Below, piece by piece: positions 25,901 to 37,900 of a stretch of DNA of 64,000 bases. The stretch comes from Achatina immaculata (taxonomy: Eukaryota > Mollusca > Gastropoda > Stylommatophora > Achatinidae). Under the pieces are notes generated by a model that saw nothing but the letters and a program-made list of their open reading frames with translations, had not been told where the DNA came from and ran no database searches. Where the stretch lies: contig CM019714.1 in assembly GCA_009760885.1 (NCBI GenBank), forward strand, positions 4,892,312-4,956,311, in the 5' to 3' direction. The translations under genes were made by a program, and so were the position numbers. The first letter of the stretch is position 1. Each line of letters starts with the position of its first letter.

Positions 25901-28900
25901 TTCATTCACCTGCTCACACTCACAGTTCATTCACCTGCTCACACTCACAGTTCATTCACCTGCTCACACTCACAGTTCATTCACCTGCTCACACTCACAG
26001 TTCATTCACCTGCTCACACTCACAGTTCATTCGCCTGCTCACACTCATAGTTCATTCACCTGCTCACACTCACAGTTCATTCACCTGCTCACACTCACAG
26101 TTCATTCACCTGCTCACACTCACAGTTCATTCACCTGCTCACACTCACAGTTCATTCGCCTGCTCACACTCATAGTTCATTCACCTGCTCACACTTACCT
26201 GTAACAAATGGTTCTTCTTTGTCTTCTTTGGGTTTCTTCTTCTTTGAACCTTTCAATGGTTCCCTGTTTTGTGAAAGCCCAGCTTTGCTGCCCTGGGAGT
26301 TCTGGAAATGACAAGTGACAGAATATAATCAGTAACATACATACAGATCACTAACTAAAGCAGTGTTACACGTGACAGTATGTAATCAGTAACATATATA
26401 CAGATCAGTAACTAATGTAGTGTTACATGTAGCTATAAGCTCAGTATTTAAAAATACAAATTTTTTGGATGTTGTATGCTAAATGTTGTACACCAGAAAT
26501 TTTTTAGATTTTCTGTAGAGGGATTACTCTGAACAATATGAAAAATGGAATATTGCACTTCCAGTGATGCACTGTAACATATTTCTACAAATGGAGAGAT
26601 GGCTTCCAGTGATGCACTGTAACATATTTCTACAAATGGAGAGATGGCTTCCAGTGATGCACTGTAACATATTTCTACAAATGGAATGATGGCTTCTAGG
26701 AACCTCTGCTGTCTGTTATGTGCTGACATTACCAAACTTTTACTTTTCTTTCCTTATCCTTACTTTTTACCTTCAACCCTCTCTACATTGTTCTCTTCTT
26801 TTCCTTGGATTTGTTAGTTTCACGACAAAGAGAACTAGGGATAAAATTGTTAGGGCCCTCACTACTGAAGGCCCCCACTACTGAAGGCCCCCACCACTAA
26901 ATGCTTACTGCTGCTGAAAGTCCATAATGACAGATAAATGAATTGTCTTTTTACGCATCCAAGAACACTGACGTAATTCTCCTAAAGCTCTGTAGAGCTC
27001 ACACAGATCCATGATAATATATACCACAATAATAATGTATACACCCTTTCATCACAAACCTACAACAAATATAATGTGTAATGTATGATGTCTTCACTGG
27101 CTAGCAAAACAGGACTTGAAATTAACAAGGACAAAACAAAATTAATGAAACTTCCCATTAATCAAAATGGAAAAATACATGTAGAAGGGACAGATATTGA
27201 AGAGGTCAATCAATTTGCATACCTTGGCAGCTACATAGACCAGGATGGTGACACTAGAAAGGAAGTTAGAATCAGAATTGCAAAAGCAGCATCGATCTTC
27301 AAGAATCTTGAGAACATATGGAATTCAAAAGTTATAAGCACAAAAACCAAGTTAAGACTATTCAATTCAAATGTAATATCCACCCTCATTTGTGCATGCA
27401 AAAGCTGGAAAACAACTAAAGAAATAGACAAGAAATTAGACTCTTTTGAAAACAAATGCCTAAGGAAAATACTTGGCATCAGGTGGAACAAATTCAAGAA
27501 CAATGCAGAGATAAGACAGATGACTGAACAACAACCAGTCTCATGGGTGATCAGGAAGAGGAGTGGACATATGTTGGTCACTTGATGAGAAGAAATGATC
27601 AGAGAATCCCAAAACAAGCTATCAAGTGGAACACAACAGGCCAAAGAAAAAGGGGCAGACCACGGGAAACTCTGAAGAGGACAATGTTAAGAGAGGCCAA
27701 ATTAACAGGCATAAAATCCTTTGATGAGGTTGAAAGACTCGCCGAAGACAGGAAAAATTAGCGAACTACTTTGCGAGTCCTATGTGACGTTTAACGGGAC
27801 GGGTAGGATGTAAGATATATAAAATAATATATGATATATGACAATATATACATACAGGCATAATAATGTAGTGTAAAAAAGACAAGCAAGTATGTACACT
27901 GGGGACAGGCAACAAAAACTTACCCTAGCATCTTTAGCTTTCTTCTCCCTCCCAGCTCTGCCTGACGGAGCAGCCGCTGGCTTCTGTAGGAGAGCAGAAA
28001 GTTTCTTGCCTATGTTGGTCTTCTCTGGTCTCCCAGCATGCACTTGTTTTGTTGACTTGAGGACAGAAAAAGAAAACTGATGCTCCAAATATCAGCCATT
28101 TAGTGTGTATCGTTTTGTTTCATGAAACTTAATGTAGCAACAGAATAAACTTTCAATCAGCATGACCCAACATTATTATTATTATTAGTAGTATTATTAC
28201 AGAACTAATTGTATATAAAAACTCCAAGTTGCTGTCATAGCAAGAAAGAAGACAACATATACTGTTCAAAAAAAAAGAAAAGCAACAAATACAATGCTGT
28301 GATTTAAACTGAAGTTTGCTGATCAGACAAGGGCAAATTGCCTGAAGCATTCACTTGGACATCATCTTCACGTGCTGACCTGAATTGTACTCAGCAGATC
28401 ATTCATGAGCACAGAAAAGTGACACTAGTCAAAACAGCATTTTTGACAATAACTTATGATAGGTTCACGAGAATCCCGTGAAACTTACTGAACACAAAAC
28501 TCACTGACCATGTTATTGAATGCCTATAAAAGATTGACTCTCCTCCAATCACTTCATTTGAAAATTCAATGTGCAAGTATGGCTCATCTCACTACAGAAC
28601 AATGACCCATCATCATTGGATGTTTACAGACTGGACAGTCACAAAGTGTAGTGGCCAGACAATTTAATATTGGTAGAAGCACCATTAGTGGCATTTGGAG
28701 ATGATTTCAGGAAACTGGCTCAGTTGTAGACCAGCCACACAGTAGAAGACACATAGTCACAACTCCTACCGAAGTCCGCTTCATACGGCAGCGTCACCTC
28801 AGGAATTGATTAGCGTCTGCGTCTTAAACAGTCCAGTCACTGACAGCAGCTCGTCGATTTTCAGATCAGACGGTCAGGAACCAGCTGCACGATGCTGATC

Positions 28901-31900
28901 TTTGGGCTAGAAGACCCTACAGAGGTCCTGTTCTTACGGACCAGTATCGCCAGAATCGACTGCAGTGGGCAAACCAGCATTGTCAATGGACTGTTATGAA
29001 TGATTGGAGAAGGGTTTGGTTTAGTGATGAATCATTCTTTCTGCTCCAGCAACATGATAGATGGAGAAGATTCCATGAGCACTATGCCCAGAACTGTGTA
29101 GATGAGGCTCCTCCACATGGTGGCGGAGGTGTACTGGTGTGGGGGACAATCAACTTCATGGGAAGAAGAGACTGTGCAAATTGAAGGACATCTGAATGCC
29201 CAATGATACGTGGCTGAAATTCTTCGTCCTCACATCCTTCCGCTTCTGGCTGCACCAGGGTCGATTTTTCAGCAGGAGAACGCTCGACCTCATGTGGCAC
29301 AACTTACCACCCAGTTCCTCTCTGACAACAACGTCCAGACCATTCCGTGGCCATCCATGTCATCAGACATGAACCCAATAGAACACTTATGGGATGAACT
29401 CAACAGACAAGTCCGCCAGCAAGACGTGGCGCTAACCAATCTCCAACAGTTGTCTCTTGCATTGCGGGAAGAGTGGGCAGCCATCCCACAACAACAGATC
29501 CAACGGCTAATTAGATCCATGTCAAGGAGATGTCGTTCTCTGATACAGGCCAGAGGGGGCCATGCACCTTACTGAAACGGAGGCCTCAGTCGCAAAGAAC
29601 AAAAGTTCAAACCAAATTTAATGAACATTATTTCATTGTTAAAGTCTTAAAGTGTCTTCATGCCAAGATTGAAACATTAATTCCGTAAAATAAAATTTTG
29701 ATACAAGTTTGAATTTTGATGTCCATTACGACTACAGTAGTGTTGCTTTTCTTTTTTTTTTTTAACAGTATGCAAGATTCACACATTTTAACCCCCCCCT
29801 CCTCCCGAAGTTATAATACTGAATCTCTGAAACACTCAACTGAGTGACGGCACTTTAATGGAAGTCAAGTAAAGTAAAAACCTTTCCAGTTTCCTGTGGC
29901 TCACTTCTGCTCTGTTGATCTGGAAGATTCTCATCATCATCATCTTCTCTGATGGTTGTTTGATCTGCAGAAAAAGAAGTCTGTCTTTTGTCTGATCCAT
30001 CTTCATCATCTGCAGAAGTCAAAAGTTGATTTCCATCAAAGTACTGCTTTCTAGCACTTCACACAATAATTAGTGTATAAGTATATAACTATACACGAAG
30101 CACTGCAGTAAAGCTGTGATACCAGAATGTTTAAAATAGGAAAAAGTAGGAGCAGCTTTATTACTTAACGATTACAAAGTTGTGACGTTTCGGCGTGAGC
30201 CTTAATTATACAAAAACATACAGGACGAAGAAATAGAGAGAGGAGATAAAGTATAGATTCACATGAATACTATTAAAAAAATATACATTTTAAAGAGTAC
30301 TTAGCTGTAAATTGTAAGGTGTGGCTTGTCCGGCGGTGTATGTCAGGAATGGATTTAGTAGAACGTGGAGACTGTTTAAATAGAGAAATGTGATATGTGG
30401 TCGGTGGGTTGTAACTGGGGGTGGTGGATGGGGAACTGGGGAGGGGAGAGAGAGATGATTGGGGAAGAGGGGTTGCAAAGTGATGCTGTGAGGAGGTTTG
30501 AAAAGTAAGAAGAGGTGGAGCTTGGTGGAGAGGTACTATAATGATTGAGGAGAATGTTACGTGTAGCTAAACAGCGAGTTTAACCCATGTGTATCCCTTG
30601 TCTCCGAGCACTGCCATGCTTGCTAGTTTGCCAGCCAGTTTATGGCTTGAGTGGCTGCTTCAGTCTCAATCCTCATGCTGGATGTGATTGTGGTGAAGGC
30701 TCCGGTTTTACCAATGATAGGGCGTCCATTGCGATAGACCACAAATCCCTGTCTGTTCCTTTGTCCACACATGACTGACCCCTCTGTATATATTAAGGGC
30801 AGGAACAGAAAGAAAACTGGTGCTCCAAATGTCTGCCATGCAAAATTTGTGTTCTAAATGTCTGCCATGCAAAATTTGTGTTCTAAATGTCTGCCATGCA
30901 AAATTTGAGTTCTAAATGTCTGCCATGCAAAATTTGTGTTCTAAAGGTCTGCTATGCAAAATTTGAGTTCTAAATGTCTGCTATGCAAAATTTATGCCTC
31001 TTACACTTTCCAGAAGGGATGATCACACACTCTCCCTGATCTTCTCCAGTGACGTCAGCCAGATCTACCCTTGCCTGCATCACAGCTTGGCCATTTTCAT
31101 CTGACACAATTTCAATCTGGTCAGCGGTCACTTTATGACTGGCCAGGGCATTCAGAAGTTCTTGACTGATCTCAGCATCATCAGGGATAGAATCTGGATG
31201 AAGTCCAGTAGCGTTTGTCACTGTGAACGTTGAAGATAAACCCATCACTTATACTAACTTTAATATTGAAGATAAACCCATCACCTTTAATGTTGAAGAT
31301 AAACCCATCACTTATACTAACTTTAATGTTGAAGATAAACTCATCACTTATACTACCTTTAATGTTGAAGATAAACCCATCACTTATACTAGCATTAATG
31401 TTGGTGATAAACCAATCACTTATACTAAATGAAGGAAATGGTGAATTGTTGGCCAAAAGTAGGTCAGTAGGTCAAGCTTTCATGCTGCTTTACAACTCAG
31501 AGCACACAACTTGAAAATCATCATCATCATCATCATCAGGTGCCATGCCGACTGGCATTGGCTATTATGCTTCTCCAGAGTACATGATCCTTCATGCTGG
31601 CCATCAGTTCAGTTGGTGATCTCCTCTCACACCATCCCGTCAGACTGTCCAGTATCATTTTTCTTGGTCTTCCTCTTGATCTTCTTCCTTCTATTTTTCC
31701 TGTTGTTATAATATTTTCAATGCCTCCTCTTCTCATTGCATGTCCTATGAAAGTACATTGTCTCTCTCTTATCTTTTTGACAAGGTTTTTTGTCTCTGCA
31801 GCTCTTCTCCTACATTCTTCATTAGTTATTTTTGCTGTCCAGGGGATTCGCAACATTCTTCTAATAAACCACATTTCTGCTGCTTCCAATGATTTTTGCG

Positions 31901-34900
31901 CAGACTTACCTATTGTCCATGATTCATTTCCATATAACAAGATAGGTTCAATATAGCATTTTAGGACTCGTTTTCTAAAATTCATTGATAAAGATGTGTT
32001 ACCTAATATGTTTCTCATTCTCTGAAATGCAGTCTTTGCTTTGCCCTTTCTGTTCCTAATTTCTGTTCTGCATTTCCCATCTGAAGTTATTACTGCTCCA
32101 AGGTATTTGAATTTCTGCACCTGCTTTAGAATAGTTCTGTTTAATTTAATACTGCATGCTGGTGGATTCTGTTTCTTAGATATAACCATAGTCTCTGTCG
32201 TTTTATGTTCAAAGTAAGGCCTTTCTGTTCACTTTCTTTGGTGACTTTATCCAAGAGATTTTGCAGGTCTTTTTGGTTCTCAGCTATCAGTACTGTGTCG
32301 TCAGCATACCGAAGGTTGTTAATATTGTATCCTCCAATTTTTATGCCTGGTTCTGTGATGATTATTCTTAGAATATTCTCGCTATACAGAGAAAAAAGGT
32401 CTGGAGATAGTACACATCCTTGTCGCACCCCTTGTTTTATAGGTTGATATTTTCCAATTCTATTTTCAACTCGAACTTCTGCTTCTTGCTGCCAGTATAG
32501 ATGTTTTACAATCCTCAGGTCTTTGCCGTCTATATTGATGTCTTCAAGCATTTTAATAATTTCATTATGTTTCACCTTGTCAAATGCCTTGGTGTAATCA
32601 ATGAAGCATAAGTAGAGATCTTTCTGTACTTCTAAAGCTCTTTCTGTTAGTGTTCGTAAAGCATAAATGGCATTGTATGTTCCCTTTCCTTCAACAAATC
32701 CAAACTGTTCATCTGTTATTTCCATTTTTATCTTTTTCCTTGTTCTTCTCATAATTATTCTCAGAAGTAGCTTTGTTATGTGACATGAGAGGCTGATAGT
32801 CCGGTGGTCATCACATTCCTTTGCACCTGGTTTCTTTGGTAGTGCTATAAATGTGGATTTAATCAGGTCACTGGGAATATAACCACTGTTGTAAATGTCA
32901 TTCAGTAACTTGATTATTATTTTTATTCCTGTCTCCTCTAGTGCCTCTATTTCTTCTATTGTTATATTATCAGGCCCAGTCGTTTTTCCTTTCTTCATGT
33001 GTTTGATGGCATCTATGATTTCATCTTCAAGTATTGGCGGTCCATCACAGTTTTCAGTATCTGGTGTTAATTCTGGTCTTTCTCCTCCATATAGCTCACC
33101 GATATACTCTGTCCACTTGTCCACAATGTCTTCTTTTCCCATTAACATTTTACCTTCTTTCGATTTCAGGCATCCTGTGGTATATTTTGTTTTCCTGCCT
33201 GTGAGTTCATTAATTCGTTTGTGCATGTTTTTGCTGTCTTTATTATGAGAGTCCTCTATCTGTCTGCACTGTTCATTTAACCACACTTCCTTTGCTTCTC
33301 TGCATTTGCGTCTTATTTCTTTATTTATCTTGCTATATTTTTCCTTGTTATTTTTACTCCTCCTCCTCTTGTCCATCATAATGTGACTGTCTTTCCTTTC
33401 ACTTTTTTTTAGGTAAAAATCTCTTTGGTCCCTTAATTATATGCAGTCATAAAGGGAACTTCAAACACGAACTGATAACTAGCATAATGAAACATTGTTT
33501 GTGAACTGTTCTCACTTCATGATCTCCTCCCATGGAAAGCTGACTGCAATGAGGCTCCACTCTCTTCTGCTTCTTGCTTTCTTAATGCACCCAGACAAGC
33601 TGGTTTCTGTCCATCTCCTGATGTTGTCCATCCATTTCTGTCGCAGTCATCTTCTTGTTCTCTTCCCTTCTATCTTGCCCTCAAGCCTTCATTGATTATG
33701 CTTCTTGACATCCCAAAGTATCTCAGTTGTTTTGTTCTTATGATTTTCAATATTTCTCTTAGTTCCCGCTGATCTAGCACTTTTTTGTTTTCTTTTCTGT
33801 CCACTTGATATTCACCTACAAATCCACATTTTGAGAACCTCTATTTTCTTTTCTGCAAACTGATAACTAACATCAATAAAGAATTTTTGTTACTGTTTAC
33901 AATTATAAATCTTTTTTATAACATAATAAATTTGTGACAAAAGACTTTTCCTCAGACAAAACAAGACTTATAACATAAAACACTTGTCACAGAAGACTTC
34001 TCAGACAAGACAAGACTTATAACAAAACACTTGTCACAGAAGACTTTTCCTCTGACAAGACAAGACTTATAACACTTGTCACAGAAGACTTTTCCTCAGA
34101 CAAGACAAGACTTATAACACTTGTCACAGAAGACTTTTCCTCAGACAAGACAAGACTTATAACACTTGTCACAGAAGACTTTTCCTCAGACAAGACAAGA
34201 CTTATAACACTTGTCACAGAAGACTTTTCCTCAGACAAGACAAGACTTATAACACTTGTCACAGAAGACTTTTCCTCAGACAAGACAAGACTTATAACAC
34301 TTGTCACAGAAGACTTTTCCTCAGTACTGATGAACTGAAACTGGCTTGTCTAGAAAATGTCTAGCACAAGACAAGAAATGATTAAATTACTTAACTGTCC
34401 CGCGGGACAAATATATTTGTCCTAGTCCTACCTGCTGTGACCAGGGACTTCCTAATGAGAGATTTGTATTCCTCGGCAGAAGAGGCGCTGCTGCTTGTAT
34501 GTCTGCTCCGAGATAATCCGTCAATCATTACCTGCCAAAAATCAGGGATATTCTCAGTGCTCATCTACACACAAAGAAAAATTGGTGCTGTCATTGTATA
34601 CAAACAAAATGATCAGTTTTATCATGTCATCTGCTTCTGGTTATTGCTGTTGTATGTTAGGACTCTGAACATGAACGTCTCAGCAGCTGATGCTGTGGTG
34701 ACAATCCTGTGGCCTGATAAAACTTTTACAACATTACATAATCCACCATCAAACGAGAAGAGCATTGCAAGAACTTTCTTTAACTCGAGGTGCGGCTACA
34801 ACATCAACAACCCTGGAGTACAGACAGATGAGGGCGTGCATCTTTCACATAAAGATATAAACAGAAAGTAAAGAAGCAATCTATTTCTAATTTCCTTGTG

Positions 34901-37900
34901 TAGCAGAAAGAAATAAACAATAACAATCTGTTTCTAATTTCCTTGTGTAGCAGAAATAAATAAACAATAACAATATATTTCTAATTTCCTTGTGTAACAG
35001 AAATAAATAAACAATAACAATCTATTTCTAATTTCCTTGTGTAACAGAAATAAATAAACAATAACAATCTATTTCTAATTTCCTTGTGTAACAGAAATAA
35101 ATAAACAATAACAATCTATTTCTAATTTCCTTGTGTAACAGAAATAAACAAACAATAACAATCTATTTCTAATTTCCTTGTGTAACAGAAATAAATAAAC
35201 AATAACAATCTACTTCTAATTTCCTTGTGTAACAGAAATAAATAAACAATAACAATCTATTTCTAATTTCCTTGTGTAACAGAAATAAATAAACAGTAAC
35301 AATCTACTTCTAATTTCCTTGTGTAACAGAAATAAATAAACAGTAACAATCTACTTCTAATTTCCTTGTGTAACAGAAAGAAATAAACATTAACAATCTA
35401 TTTCTAATTTCCTTGTGTAACAGAAAGAAATAAACAGTAACAATCTACTTCTAATTTACTTGTGTAACAGAAATAGATAAACAAAGAGTAACAATCTACT
35501 TCTAATTTCCTTGTGTAACAGAAAGAAATAAACAGTAACAATCTATTTCTAATTTCTACATGCTCATTTTGTGACTTGCTCCAGCTCGTTCTGTCCACTT
35601 TCCTTCCCCTTTCCAACTTTTTTTGGTAAAACTAAACCACACATTTGGTCTTCTTCTACTCCTCTAGTGATACTGTGATACTAGTATCATTTTCATCATA
35701 ATCATCATATTCATCCTTCACTATTTGCCTACTCCTGAGAATATGTAAATCATAGTCTGTTGTCTAGAAACTAGTATCACAACAGGCTGTTTTCCATGAG
35801 CACCATGTCCAGAATGAGGGTCTTGACCAGATATGGTTTTCTGACTCCAGAAAAGGTCCGTTTTTAAAAACCATTTTTAATAGGTTCTTTTTTGTTCAAT
35901 TTTAATTTTTAAATTAAGAAAAATAATGATATTCATGTCCACTAACAAAGTAAGCAATTGCTACTTTTGTCTTAAAGAACAAAACTGAAGCTGGTAAATA
36001 TCTGCCATTGTGGAAACTCACTGAGATTCTTTTTTCTGCAGTTTTTCTCACAACCGATTTGCCAAAATAACTGGCCTAAAATCAACTGCAAAATTGTAGT
36101 GAATTTTTCAACATTTAAAATATAGATCAGATTTCAAGTTCTGTTTGTCTTTATGTCTTTTTCTGGTTAAACCTCCACTGTGGGTTGTGTGTTGTATTTT
36201 GTGTATTTATAAGTGAATTTTTGTCTCTCAAAACTGTTTGTGCTGTTTGATAAATGCGAGTAGCAAGCAGACAAATGTAAGATCATTTTTCTTGCAGGAA
36301 ATGCTCTAAATCAACCTGGACAGAGAATGTACATCATGTGATCTTGGCCAGGTTTATACATCAGGCATACTTGACCAAGTATAAACTAGAAAAAAAGTAG
36401 GAACAGCTTTATTATTTAATGAATACAAAGTTGTGATGTTTCGGCGTTTACCTTTGTCAGACAATAACAAACAGGACGAAGAATATGATAGAGGAGACAA
36501 AGTATAGGATTACATTCAACTAAGTTAATGAAATAACAACAACAACAACAACAAAATGAAAAAATGAAAAAATGAATAAAAAATACAAAATAAAACTTTA
36601 AAATTAAATGGCACTTGGCTTGAATAATTGAGAGCACTGTAAGGTGTCCCTTTTTTAGGATCACCAATGTAAACAAGAAATGTCTTGTGATGCCAAAAAA
36701 TGGACACCTCACAGCTTTCTCAATTATTCAAGCCAAGTACCGTTTAATTTTAAAGTTTTATTTTGTATTTTTCATTCATTTTTTCATATTTTTGTTTGTT
36801 ATTTCATTAACTTAGTTGAATGTAATCCTATACTTTGTCTCCTCTATCATATTCTTCGTCCTGTTTGTTATTGTCTGACAAAGGTAAACGCCGAAACGTC
36901 ACAACAATGTATTCATTAAATAAATATTAAATATTAAATATTCGTTGACAAAGTTTGTACTTAATGTGTACATGACAAAGTCTGTACTTAATGTGCACTT
37001 GACAAAGCCTGTACATGTCTTACTCTCTGAAATGTTTAGATATTTATCTACAATGTCATTTCTGTTCAGTTACTGTAGCTATTTCATCATTTCCTCTGAG
37101 CATGAGGTTTTCATTCTTAAAAAAAAAAATGAAAGATGATATCAGACTGATATTAAAGAAAGTTGGTGAGGACTGCTGATATTAAAAAAAGTTGGTGATG
37201 ACTGCTGATATTAAAGAAAGTTGGTGAGGACCGCTGATATTAAAGAAAGTTGGTGATGACTGCTGATATTAAAGAAAGTTGGTAAGGACCGCTGATATTA
37301 AAGAAAGTTGGTGAGGTCTGAGATAAGGATAGGGAAGTGTGATAGGAATTTGGGACAGTAGAAAAATAAAGTAAAGTGAAGATAAAAGCAGTTCAATTTA
37401 CGTAATTTACAAAGTAGTTTGGTCAATGATTTACAAAGTTTACAAACTGCTCAGTCACATTAAAAAATTGTGCTTACAAAGCTGAGTGATACAACAGTCT
37501 TAAACAATAGTGATATAACAATTTACAAACTGTCATACATTAAGCTATATGAGACACATGCAGGAAAGATCTGGTAAAGTTTGCAACGCAGCACATCCAA
37601 CGGTAAGCATGCTAGGAACGTCTCGGGGTGGCAGGCATACAGGAAAGATGTGAACACTATGCCAGGTGCAACTAAAACATGCAGATATATTTTCTGGCAA
37701 ATAAAAAAAAACTTTAAAGCCATATGTGCTGGACACATAAAACAATCTGCGTATATTTGCTGAAATTCATAAAAATGGAACTCACATAAATTAACAGTGA
37801 ACATGAGCTGTTTAAGGCAACTTTGTCATTTTCCTCTGCAATCTCATAATTTTTCACTAACTATTGTTCTTTTCTTTGATCTCATTTTGTATTTTAAAAA

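Noticed and set aside
29964..30009. Shorter version of the exon starting at 29964
   Set aside because: The acceptor TTTTTCTGCAG is good, but the upstream acceptor keeps an open in-phase 15-residue extension similar in composition; kept only as a possible alternative.
37523..37804. 93-residue Cys-containing minus frame as a secreted peptide
   Set aside because: No signal-peptide-like start, ordinary intron context, and a second overlapping frame of similar quality.
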